DNA of 8,471 bases from Pyrinomonadaceae bacterium (GCA_014379075.1 JACMMN010000140.1:1-8471), one strand, 5' to 3'; numbered from the stretch's first letter, positions 1 to 5,818 are shown. Numbers and translations are program-made. The notes: generated from the sequence alone by a model not told the origin.

Positions 1-620
1 ACACGACCTATCAAGGCCAGATTCCGGAAACGGCGCCGGCGCATCTATACGGAAGCGAAAATACGGCGGCTTCGCGGGTTGTGACGGACAGCGAATCCAT
101 CGCCCGCGATATTAAGGAAGGACGTTTGAGCGGCTTCGTCGGCCACGGCACGACGCTTACGGGCGAAACGAATTTTCAAATGATGCTGCGCGTGGACGGG
201 CATTTGACGGGTACGGTGTCTTCTGACGGCGGAACGCTTCTGATCGGCACGAACGGCCAGGTCGATGCGAGCATTTCGGTCGCGGTGGCAACGGTCAATG
301 GAACGGTCAACGGCGATATCGTGGCGAGTGAGAAAATACACCTTGGGCGAACGGCGAGAGTGATCGGCAACGTCGCGACGCCGCGGCTGGTTATCGAGGA
401 AGGAGCCGTGTTCGAAGGCGGCTGTAATATGCTGAAGGCCCGTGAGATCGACGAAAAGCAGCAGACGGAAGCCGAGGCTCAATACAACGCCGCCGAACTC
501 GCCCGTTTTGAAGCGGAAAACGCGATGGTCGAGACAGACGAATATCTCGGCGCAAGCAGCGACAGCGACGATGACGATGATGATGACGACGATGAAAAGG
601 CCGACGCGGCAACTATTTAG
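1..620 (+). CDS. Bactofilin family cytoskeletal protein, 5' end outside window
   Basis: Bactofilins polymerise without nucleotide into filaments on the inner face of the membrane and act as scaffolds for wall enzymes, stalks or polarity proteins. The diagnostic part is a glycine- and valine-rich beta-helix of about 100 residues, running from SGFVGHGTTLTG through LRVDGHLTGTV, VNGTVNGDIVA and GRTARVIGNV to VIEEGAVFEGGCNM. After it comes a short helical stretch and a very acidic tail with nine consecutive aspartates, which is longer and more acidic than in many bactofilins. A GTG at 81 could start a 179-residue protein, but no Shine-Dalgarno lies before it. The frame stays open without a stop for 26 more codons to the window edge (first full codon at 3), so I treat the gene as 5'-truncated. 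The family call is firm; the cellular role is not visible. An intrinsic terminator follows 27 bases after the stop. Confidence 0.9.
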   Translation, partial: TTYQGQIPETAPAHLYGSENTAASRVVTDSESIARDIKEGRLSGFVGHGTTLTGETNFQMMLRVDGHLTGTVSSDGGTLLIGTNGQVDASISVAVATVNGTVNGDIVASEKIHLGRTARVIGNVATPRLVIEEGAVFEGGCNMLKAREIDEKQQTEAEAQYNAAELARFEAENAMVETDEYLGASSDSDDDDDDDDDEKADAATI

Positions 621-647
621 AAAAATTTTTTACAAAAGTATATTTTC

Positions 648-671
648 GGGCGGATAAAACCGCCCTTTTTT
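648..671 (+). terminator. Intrinsic terminator after the bactofilin gene
   Basis: A 6-bp perfect GC stem, GGGCGG at 648-653 paired with CCGCCC at 660-665, has a 6-base loop ATAAAA and runs straight into six T residues and further T-rich sequence. This is a textbook Rho-independent terminator. It separates the bactofilin transcript from mscL. Confidence 0.85.
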
Positions 672-701
672 ATTTTGATCTTAACGGACAGCCGCTGCAC
701 C

Positions 702-731
702 TTGTTTTTCTAATGCCTGACAACCTATAGT
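702..731 (+). promoter_or_regulatory. Candidate sigma-70-type promoter of mscL
   Basis: TTGTTT (702-707) and TATAGT (726-731, five of six bases of the TATAAT consensus) are 18 bases apart. They lie between the upstream terminator and the mscL ribosome binding site, where a promoter is expected. The -35 match is only three of six, so this is tentative. Confidence 0.35.
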
Positions 732-766
732 GGTTTCACTTCGAGCATTCTTACCCTAAATAAACT

Positions 767-772
767 GGAGGG
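767..772 (+). promoter_or_regulatory. Shine-Dalgarno sequence of mscL
   Basis: GGAGGG lies 9 bases before the ATG at 782 and is complementary to the 16S rRNA 3' end. It fixes the start of mscL and is one of only two clear Shine-Dalgarno sequences in the window. Confidence 0.8.
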
Positions 773-781
773 AAATTATCT

Positions 782-1201
782 ATGCTTAATGATTTTAAGG
801 CCTTTATTGCACGCGGAAACGTACTCGATCTGGCGATCGCGGTTGTTATGGGCGCCGCATTCGGCACGATCGTCAAGACCTTTACGGACGGTATAATTAT
901 GCCGTTCGTGGGCCTCGCTACCGGCGGAGTGGATTTCAAATCGAAATTCTACGACCTAAGCGGCACAATGCCCGCGAATGCAACGCCCGAACAGATCGAA
1001 ACCGCAATAAAAGGCGGCAAGCCGCTGGTAATGTACGGGCAATTCATCAACGATATCCTTACCTTTCTTATCGTCGCGATTGTAATGTTTTTTCTGGCCC
1101 GCTACGCCGTGAAGCTGTTCAGAGGACTCGAAGCCCAGACGCCGCCGACCGATGAAACGGTTCTGCTGACGGAGATCCGGGATATTTTGAAGGCGAAATA
1201 G
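782..1201 (+). CDS. mscL: Large-conductance mechanosensitive channel MscL
   Basis: MscL is a homopentameric inner-membrane channel that opens under high membrane tension and releases solutes during hypo-osmotic shock. The 139-residue length is normal for the family. The N-terminal amphipathic helix with FKAFIARGNVLDLAIAVVMG leads into TM1 (about residues 14-42), which contains the gate region AVVMGAAFGTIV. A periplasmic loop of about 40 residues follows, then TM2 (about 85-112, FINDILTFLIVAIVMFF). The C-terminal cytoplasmic helix TVLLTEIRDIL is the usual bundle-forming end. The start is supported by GGAGGG at 9-base spacing. The gene stands alone after a terminator and converges on the folate cyclo-ligase gene; the hairpin between them probably ends its transcript. 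Nothing essential is missing. Confidence 0.97.
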   Translation: MLNDFKAFIARGNVLDLAIAVVMGAAFGTIVKTFTDGIIMPFVGLATGGVDFKSKFYDLSGTMPANATPEQIETAIKGGKPLVMYGQFINDILTFLIVAIVMFFLARYAVKLFRGLEAQTPPTDETVLLTEIRDILKAK

Positions 1202-1206
1202 GGATT

Positions 1207-1321
1207 AGAACGCGGATCTAGTGGATTTTGCACGGATCGGAAAAGCCCTGAAAAAGCCTTTTCCGCTTTCCGATCCGCGCTATATCCGCCCAATCTGCGT
1301 CATCCGCGTTCTTTTTTTTTT
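1207..1321. repeat. Long imperfect inverted repeat (CGCGGAT type) between mscL and the cyclo-ligase gene
   Basis: The outer arm AGAACGCGGAT at 1207-1217 pairs perfectly (11 bp) with 1302-1312. An inner arm CGGATCGGAAA at 1233-1243 pairs perfectly with 1267-1277, flanked by shorter matched blocks (GGAT 1223-1226 with 1284-1287; GC 1230-1231 with 1279-1280). An alternative central hairpin pairs CGGAAAAG 1238-1245 with 1258-1265. Ten T residues (1312-1321) follow on the + strand. The arms share the word CGCGGAT/CGGATCGG, so the element looks built from a degenerate repeated unit. It could be a dispersed REP- or MITE-like sequence; copy number cannot be seen here. The right arm overlaps the 3' end of the minus-strand cyclo-ligase gene. 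Confidence 0.75.
1207..1321 (+). terminator. Probable terminator of mscL formed by the long hairpin and T10 tract
   Basis: Read on the + strand, the 11-bp outer stem ending at 1312 merges with a run of ten T residues, the usual order for intrinsic termination. The hairpin is much larger (about 106 bases) than a typical terminator and carries internal mismatches. The role is inferred from position and the T tract. Confidence 0.4.
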
Positions 1322-1893
1322 GTTGCATGCAGAATACCCGACGGGGTTAAGCAGAAATCCAATTTTATATCCCATTCGCCCGCATCCTCAATTTCCTCAA
1401 CCGGCGGAAAATAGCTCAAGCCGATCTTCACGCAATCCTCACGGCACCCTTTCAGGAACCGGTCGTAAAAACCCTTGCCGTAGCCAACCCGATGGCCGGC
1501 TTTATCGAAACATAAAAGCGGAGCAAGCACCATATCGATATCCGCCGTTTCGACGAATTCATCGTGCGAGGGTTCGTGAATGCCCCAAATATTTTTTACG
1601 AGAGAAGTCTCCGGCGTGAATTTCAAATTCCGCATCTCGCCGGTTTCGAGATCGACGCGCGGAACGACCGTAACCATCTGCGGAAATTCGCGCCACAGCC
1701 TCTGAAAGATCAACGTCGTGTCGATCTCGTTGAATTTTTCGATTGCGATGAAGCAGTGAAGAACTTTGATTTGATCAAGTTGAGAATGGTGGAAAAATTG
1801 ACCGGAAATTCGTTGACTGTTTTCAGTACGAGTTTCCGATGAAAGCGATCTTTGTTTAGCGAGGTAGATTTTGCGCAGTTCCGCTTTGGTCAT
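1300..1893 (-). CDS. fau: 5-formyltetrahydrofolate cyclo-ligase (MTHFS)
   Basis: This enzyme uses ATP to convert 5-formyl-THF to 5,10-methenyl-THF, returning the inactive storage folate to the one-carbon pool in the cytoplasm. The 197-residue length is normal. The N-terminal basic helix MTKAELRKIYLAKQRSLS is typical. The hallmark PLLCFDKAGHRVGYGKGFYDRFL (about residues 125-147) holds the glycine-rich nucleotide/phosphate loop GYGKGFYDR, and the C-terminal half has the usual D-x-x-LTPSGI block. It is the last gene of the mnmA operon, starting 14 bases after the small basic gene ends. The region before its ATG has only a weak GGTG, so it may be translationally coupled. The last nine codons before the stop (HATKKKERG) contain an A10 tract, and the stop lies inside the right arm of the long inverted repeat. 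Confidence 0.95.
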   Translation of the reverse strand: MTKAELRKIYLAKQRSLSSETRTENSQRISGQFFHHSQLDQIKVLHCFIAIEKFNEIDTTLIFQRLWREFPQMVTVVPRVDLETGEMRNLKFTPETSLVKNIWGIHEPSHDEFVETADIDMVLAPLLCFDKAGHRVGYGKGFYDRFLKGCREDCVKIGLSYFPPVEEIEDAGEWDIKLDFCLTPSGILHATKKKERG

Positions 1894-1907
1894 TTACACC
1901 ATCTAAA

Positions 1908-2090
1908 TTATCCGCGTTTCTTTTCCGGCCTCGATTTATTCGCCGTGCTCGTCCTCGCCGACGGATTTTCGGGTTTAAATTCCTGGCTGGTTTTTGGCTC
2001 GTTTTGTTCTTTCGCAGTCGCCAGAAGCTTTGATTCATTTAAAATCTTCAATGCGGCTTTGGCGGTTTTGCTTGGTCTTTTTTTTGTCAT
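1908..2090 (-). CDS. Small basic hypothetical protein in the mnmA operon
   Basis: I do not recognise this 60-residue protein. Twelve lysines and four arginines make it strongly basic. The first half (KTAKAALKILNESKLLATAKEQ, about residues 8-28) could form an amphipathic helix. The second half is rich in Pro, Ser, Thr, Asn, Glu and Lys and ends in EKKRG, so it is probably disordered. It has no membrane segment or cysteine. Support for it being real comes from context: a clear AGAGGA ribosome binding site at 8-base spacing, and gaps of only 15 bases after mnmA and 14 bases before the cyclo-ligase gene. Basic charge and operon position would fit RNA or ribosome binding, but this is guesswork. 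The opposite strand also carries open frames here, so composition alone does not prove coding. Confidence 0.6.
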   Translation of the reverse strand: MTKKRPSKTAKAALKILNESKLLATAKEQNEPKTSQEFKPENPSARTSTANKSRPEKKRG

Positions 2091-2098
2091 AAATATTT

Positions 2099-2104
2099 TC
2101 CTCT
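2099..2104 (-). promoter_or_regulatory. Shine-Dalgarno sequence of the small basic gene
   Basis: On the minus strand AGAGGA ends 8 bases before the ATG at 2090 and begins 2 bases after the mnmA stop codon. It is the main evidence that the 60-codon frame is translated and fixes its start. Confidence 0.65.
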
Positions 2105-2105
2105 T

Positions 2106-3215
2106 TTATGTTTTTACGATCCAGCCGCCGCCGACAACTTCTTCGCCGTGGTAGAAGATCGTGGCCTGGCCGGGTGTGATGGCCCGTTGCGGCTCGTCGA
2201 AAACTATGCGAGCCCGAGCGTCAGGCAAAGCATGAATGGTTGCGGTCGCCGGTTCGTGGCGATAGCGGACCTTAACTTCAGCGCGAACGGGCTCCGCTGG
2301 CTCGTCGAACGCCACCCAATTGACGCCTTTGGCGATAAATTCGATTGAATCAAGTTCATCGGCGCCGCCGACAATTATTTGGTTTCTTGCCTTCTCTATT
2401 TGCAGCACATAAAGCGGCTTTTCGTTCGCGATCCCCAAGCCCCGACGCTGGCCGACGGTGTAACGGTGAATTCCGGTATGCTCGCCGATCACTTCACCGG
2501 CGGCCGTGACGATCTCACCCGATTCGGGAAGCTCACCGCTTCGATTTTCGTGGTCGAGATAGCGGTCGATAAACTCGGAATACTTACCGTCCGGCACAAA
2601 GCAGATCTCCTGCGACTCCTTTTTCTCCGCGACATACAGATTGGCGTCGCGGGCCAGATCGCGAACCTCGCTTTTAAGCATTTCGCCGAGCGGAAACCAG
2701 GCACGCGAAAGCTGCTCCTGATTCAGTTCCCAAAGAAAATAGCTCTGATCTTTCCAGTGATTTTTGCCTCGAAACAAGCGGTAGCGGTTCGCGGCCTTGT
2801 CGTATTCGACACGTGCGTAGTGTCCGGTCGCGACCTTATCGCAGCCAAGCGACACCGCCATTTTGTCGAGCGATGCAAATTTCAAACGCGAATTGCAGGC
2901 TACACAAGGAATCGGAGTTTCTCCGGATAGGTAACTCTGGACGAACGGCTCGACGACCGATTCCTCAAAATCCTTCTCCAGGTTCAAGACATAAAACGGC
3001 ATTCCCAAAGTTTCGGAAACTCGGCGGGCATCGTAAACGTCATCGAGCGAACAGCAACGCGACGGCAGCGAGTCGCCGTTTTCGTCCACATTTATATTGC
3101 GGCGCTGGTTCCAAAGCTGCATCGTAAAACCGATCAACTCATGTCCCTGCTCTTTTAATAACGCGGCCGCCGCTGAAGAATCGACACCGCCGCTCATTGC
3201 CACCGCAATTTTCAT
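2106..3215 (-). CDS. mnmA: tRNA-specific 2-thiouridylase MnmA
   Basis: MnmA adenylates and thiolates C2 of the wobble uridine (U34) in Lys, Glu and Gln tRNAs, taking sulfur from a persulfide relay. The 369-residue length matches the family. Residues 8-14 are the ATP PP-loop SGGVDSS. GHYAR (131-135) and KDQSYFLW (155-162) are conserved tRNA and ATP contact blocks. The two working cysteines are C107 in PCVACNSRLKF and C205 in SQEICFVPDG. GQRRGLGI (255-262) marks the central domain, and the C-terminal beta-barrel ends in TPGQATIFYHGEEVVGGGWI. Extra cysteines C54, C55 (SRCC) and C104 occur in a known subset of homologues, so they are not unusual by themselves. It is the first gene of a three-gene minus-strand operon. 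The start has only AAAGAG very close to the ATG. No selenouridine or sulfur-relay gene is adjacent. Confidence 0.97.
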   Translation of the reverse strand: MKIAVAMSGGVDSSAAAALLKEQGHELIGFTMQLWNQRRNINVDENGDSLPSRCCSLDDVYDARRVSETLGMPFYVLNLEKDFEESVVEPFVQSYLSGETPIPCVACNSRLKFASLDKMAVSLGCDKVATGHYARVEYDKAANRYRLFRGKNHWKDQSYFLWELNQEQLSRAWFPLGEMLKSEVRDLARDANLYVAEKKESQEICFVPDGKYSEFIDRYLDHENRSGELPESGEIVTAAGEVIGEHTGIHRYTVGQRRGLGIANEKPLYVLQIEKARNQIIVGGADELDSIEFIAKGVNWVAFDEPAEPVRAEVKVRYRHEPATATIHALPDARARIVFDEPQRAITPGQATIFYHGEEVVGGGWIVKT

Positions 3216-3461
3216 AGCTCTTTATTCTGACAGCCGAATTGGATTAGTTGCAAGCTGAAAACGCGATGTTGCCCCGGAATTTTTTGCCCTCCAACTTGCG
3301 TCAATCAAAAATCCTGTGCTAAATTGTGAACATTATGCGTCTCGAAATTGTCTAATTCATCCGCTCCGAAAGCGTTCGTCTCGATGCGATTTCTTCGATC
3401 AAAGAGACGGGCTGCCCCCGCACTTATCGTGCTTTTCTTTTAGTTCTAATAATATTTCTAT
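3216..3461. other. Divergent intergenic region between mnmA and the MATE gene
   Basis: These 246 bases must hold promoters for both directions. For mnmA, TTGCAA (3253-3248, minus strand) and CAGAAT (3229-3224) are 18 bases apart, with the -10 only 8 bases from the ATG; this is a weak candidate. On the + side the octamer CGTCTCGA occurs twice (3338-3345 and 3377-3384), and CGTCTC 3377-3382 can pair with GAGACG 3404-3409. A 4-bp hairpin GCAC/GTGC (3420-3432) precedes a T-rich stretch. No open frame of note or RNA gene was found. Any operator or leader function is speculative. Confidence 0.3.
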
Positions 3462-4886
3462 ATGTCTTTTAATGATGAAACTGTCGCCGCACAGGCGTAT
3501 GACAATTCCCCGTGGTCGGTAATAAAAGAAGCGTTTCGCGGTTCGGAGCGCGATTTTACCAATGGTTCCATTGGCCTTGCGATATTTTTGCTGGCGGTTC
3601 CGATGATTTTGGAGATGTTCGGCGAGAGCTTATTTGCGATTGTCGATATCTTTTTTGTAGCGAAACTAGGGGCAAATGCGGTGGCAATCGTCGGGTTGAC
3701 GGAATCGGTGATGGCTTTGATCTATGCGGTTGCCTTTGGCCTTGCTATCGGTGCGACGGCGACCGTTTCGCGGCGAGTCGGCGAGAAAGACGACGAAGGA
3801 GCCGCCAAAACCGCCGCTCATGTCATTTATCTCGGCGTTATTATTTCGCTGGTAATGAGCGCTCTGGGCATAATTTTCGCGCCCTTCATTCTCAAACTTC
3901 TCGGCGCCGGGCCGGACGTGATCGTCGAAGGTGCAACCTTCATGCGGATCATGTTAGGCGGAAATGCGGTGGTCGTGTTTATTTTTCTGCTGAACGCTAT
4001 CTTTCGCGGAGCCGGTGACGCGGCAATCGCAATGCGTGTTTTGCTGCTCGCAAATGGCTTAAACATTATATTGTCACCGTGTTTTGTCTTCGGCGTCGGG
4101 CCGTTTCCCGAACTCGGTGTTATCGGTGCCGCGGTCGGGACGACGATAGGCCGGGCTTGCGGCGTACTGTTCGCGGCGTGGATGCTGTTCCGTCCCGGCG
4201 GCCGCATTCATGTGGCCCGCGAAAGTTGGAAGCTGGATCCGGCACTTTTATGGAAGCTGGCCAAATTGTCCTCAACCGGTGTTGTACAGTTATTGATCGC
4301 AACCGCGAGCTGGACGGCCCTTATGCCGATCGTCGCCGGTTTTGGTGAGGAAGCGATCGCCGGATATGTGATCGCCTTGCGCGTAGTGATGTTTGCCTTG
4401 CTTCCCGCTCTCGGACTGAGCAATGCCGCCGCAACTATGGTCGGACAGAATCTCGGTGCCGGAAAGCCCGAACGCTCCGAAAAGGCGGTGTGGACAGCGG
4501 CGTTTTTTAACGCGGCAGTTTATTTCAGTATTGGGATGATCTTCATCTTTTTCTCGAATCCGATCATCGGCATTTTCACGACTGAACCGGCGGTGCTTGC
4601 CTACGGTACGAGCGCGCTTCATATCATTGCTTATGGTTTTACGTTCTATGGCCTTGGGATGGTGCTTGAAACGGCATTCAATGGAGCGGGCGATACATGG
4701 ACGCCGACGTATCTGAACTTCCTGATCTTCTGGGTTTTCGAGATCCCGGCTGCCTATATTCTGGCTTATTATTTTGAACTAGGACCTGACGGAGTTTTCT
4801 GGGCAATTACAGTTGCGTTCTCGCTGCTTGCGATTGCAAGTGCAATACTCTTTCGCCGCGGAAAATGGAAAACAAAGATGGTCTAG
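3462..4886 (+). CDS. MATE family efflux transporter (NorM/DinF type)
   Basis: MATE proteins use a proton or sodium gradient to export cationic drugs, dyes or metabolites across the inner membrane. The 474-residue length and roughly twelve hydrophobic segments fit. An N-terminal cytoplasmic stretch of about 35 residues precedes TM1 (LAIFLLAVPMILEMFGESLF). The two pseudo-symmetric halves carry the paired motifs FRGAGDA (181-187) and FNGAGDTWTP (406-415), and GQNLGAGKPERSEKAVW (328-344) is the second-half signature loop. The C-terminus is a short basic tail (RRGKWKTKMV). Substrate and coupling ion cannot be read from sequence. ATG at 3462 lies in an AT-rich context with no Shine-Dalgarno and no better in-frame start nearby. 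It is divergent from mnmA and separated from aat by a palindromic repeat, so it is probably transcribed alone or with aat. Confidence 0.93.
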   Translation: MSFNDETVAAQAYDNSPWSVIKEAFRGSERDFTNGSIGLAIFLLAVPMILEMFGESLFAIVDIFFVAKLGANAVAIVGLTESVMALIYAVAFGLAIGATATVSRRVGEKDDEGAAKTAAHVIYLGVIISLVMSALGIIFAPFILKLLGAGPDVIVEGATFMRIMLGGNAVVVFIFLLNAIFRGAGDAAIAMRVLLLANGLNIILSPCFVFGVGPFPELGVIGAAVGTTIGRACGVLFAAWMLFRPGGRIHVARESWKLDPALLWKLAKLSSTGVVQLLIATASWTALMPIVAGFGEEAIAGYVIALRVVMFALLPALGLSNAAATMVGQNLGAGKPERSEKAVWTAAFFNAAVYFSIGMIFIFFSNPIIGIFTTEPAVLAYGTSALHIIAYGFTFYGLGMVLETAFNGAGDTWTPTYLNFLIFWVFEIPAAYILAYYFELGPDGVFWAITVAFSLLAIASAILFRRGKWKTKMV

Positions 4887-4896
4887 GAATCGGTTC

Positions 4897-4999
4897 ACCA
4901 CAGAGAGTACGGAGAACACAGAGAAATTCAATTCGGATTGTATGTGAAACGACGGCCGTTCCTATAAAAACTGTGTGCGTTCTCCGTGCTCTCTGTGGT
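4897..4999. repeat. Inverted repeat of the CCACAGAG type between the MATE gene and aat
   Basis: The left arm 4897-4916 (ACCACAGAGAGTACGGAGAA) is the inverse of the right arm 4980-4999 at 19 of 20 positions. The single difference (T4908 against G4988) is a G-U pair in a + strand transcript, so RNA would form an unbroken 20-bp stem. A second stem CACAG 4917-4921 with CTGTG 4971-4975 extends it after a 4-base bulge. The loop includes the palindrome ACGGCCGT (4952-4959). The sequence resembles the purine-rich ACCACAGAG/ACACAGAG repeats dispersed in many environmental bacterial genomes. It starts 11 bases after the MATE stop and ends 12 bases before the aat ATG, with no T run on the + strand. Confidence 0.8.
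4938..4968 (+). promoter_or_regulatory. Candidate promoter of aat inside the repeat loop
   Basis: TTGTAT (4938-4943) and TATAAA (4963-4968, five of six consensus bases) are 19 bases apart within the loop of the inverted repeat. Spacing is longer than optimal and the -35 match is three of six. If real, the aat leader would begin near 4975 and contain the right arm of the repeat. Confidence 0.28.
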
Positions 5000-5010
5000 A
5001 AAAATGATTT

Positions 5011-5697
5011 ATGTCCGAGTTTCCAAACCCGCGAACGCACGAGTTTCCCGCCTGGGTTTTGGCCGGTGAGTATTTTTATGACGGCCGCGATATCGTTAGT
5101 CTCGGCAATGAACTGACAGTCGAAAATGTCCGCGACGCTTATTTAAGCGGCATCTTCCCATGGCACATCGACGGGATGCCGCTGCCGTGGTACTGCCCGG
5201 CGAGACGCGCGATCCTTGAATTTACAGAAGTGGATATTCCGCGAAGTCTTGAAAAAGAACGCCGCAAATCTAAGTTTTCATTTACCATCGACAAAGCGTT
5301 TCGCGAAGTGATGGAAAACTGCTCAAAGGTAAAGCGGCCCGGCCAGGGCGGAACGTGGATCACGCCGGAATTTATTGAGGTTTACACCGAACTGCACAAA
5401 CAAGGAATGGCCCACAGCGTCGAGGCCTGGGACGAATCGGGTGAACTCGCCGGCGGGCTATACGGCATAGATTCCGGCGGAGTTTTCTGCGGCGAAAGTA
5501 TGTTTCACAAGGCGTCAAATACCTCAAAACTCGCGCTCCTATTCTTGATCGATCGCCTGCGGGAACGCGGCTCAACCTGGCTCGACGCACAGGTAATGAC
5601 GCCGCATATGGAAACTCTCGGAGCAAAGGAGATCAAACGCAGTGATTTTTTGATAAAATTAAAGGAAACGCAGGAATTGAAGTCAGCTTTGTTTTAA
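5011..5697 (+). CDS. aat: Leucyl/phenylalanyl-tRNA--protein transferase
   Basis: Aat transfers Leu or Phe from aminoacyl-tRNA to proteins with an N-terminal Arg or Lys, marking them for ClpS/ClpAP degradation. At 228 residues it is of normal length. Conserved blocks in order are AYLSGIFPW (43-51), TWITPEF (115-121), HSVEAW (135-140), GGLYGIDSGGVFCGESMF (148-165), SNTSKLAL (169-176), LDAQVMTPH (191-199) and LGAKEIKRSDF (203-213). E162, D192 and Q194 align with E. coli E156, D186 and Q188, which are functionally important. Two blocks differ from the E. coli form: GRDIVSLGNELT instead of a GLLALGGDL-like segment, and WYCPARRAIL instead of WWSPDPRAVL. These may be lineage variants. The start is ATG at 5011, just downstream of the repeat, with no strong Shine-Dalgarno. 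A clp gene or clpS is not in the window. Confidence 0.95.
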   Translation: MSEFPNPRTHEFPAWVLAGEYFYDGRDIVSLGNELTVENVRDAYLSGIFPWHIDGMPLPWYCPARRAILEFTEVDIPRSLEKERRKSKFSFTIDKAFREVMENCSKVKRPGQGGTWITPEFIEVYTELHKQGMAHSVEAWDESGELAGGLYGIDSGGVFCGESMFHKASNTSKLALLFLIDRLRERGSTWLDAQVMTPHMETLGAKEIKRSDFLIKLKETQELKSALF

Positions 5698-5698
5698 A

Positions 5699-5818
5699 GG
5701 CAGAAACACGACCGGTAGGGAGTGTGTTCTTCAAAGTAAGCTTAGTTCAACGTTGAACACCCTCGCTACCGCTTGGGTTTCTGCCAGGGAAACACGCCTG
5801 GCAGGAAGTCTGTTCTTC
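5699..5818. repeat. Composite repeat: nested inverted repeat plus a diverged direct copy, between aat and ywbE
   Basis: Arms 5699-5729 and 5755-5785 are in-register inverse copies matching at 24 of 31 positions: GGCAGAAAC pairs perfectly with 5777-5785, then 15 of 17 bases pair around CGGTAG and GTGTTC. The interior holds a perfect 14-base palindrome GTTCAACGTTGAAC (5745-5758). A second unit follows: 5790-5818 repeats 5704-5732 in direct orientation (24 of 29 identical, offset 86), both starting AAACACG and ending TGTTCTTC. That unit also forms its own 8-bp hairpin CTGCCAGG 5781-5788 with 5797-5804. It begins 2 bases after the aat stop and ends 31 bases before ywbE. I see no coding frame or transposase, and no T run to make it a classical terminator. 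Confidence 0.75.

Noticed and set aside
1221..1619. Plus-strand open frame of 132 codons after mscL.
   Set aside because: It starts within the inverted repeat and continues antisense to the cyclo-ligase gene.
1852..2154. Plus-strand open frame of 100 codons with hydrophobic segments, opposite the small basic gene and the end of mnmA.
   Set aside because: Its hydrophobicity is the expected complement of lysine-rich codons on the other strand, it has no ribosome binding site, and it runs into the mnmA 3' end.
2379..2930. Plus-strand open frame of 183 codons inside mnmA.
   Set aside because: It is antisense to the well-conserved mnmA gene and shows no family resemblance.
3512..4018. Plus-strand open frame of 168 codons in the +2 frame of the MATE gene.
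   Set aside because: It is Arg- and Cys-rich, shows no domain, and the MATE frame is clearly the coding one.
4865..5116. Plus-strand frame of 83 codons spanning the MATE end, the repeat and the start of aat.
   Set aside because: It is made of repeat sequence and out-of-frame parts of two real genes.
5699..5818. CRISPR array.
   Set aside because: There are only two diverged direct copies and a palindrome, without regular spacers or cas genes.
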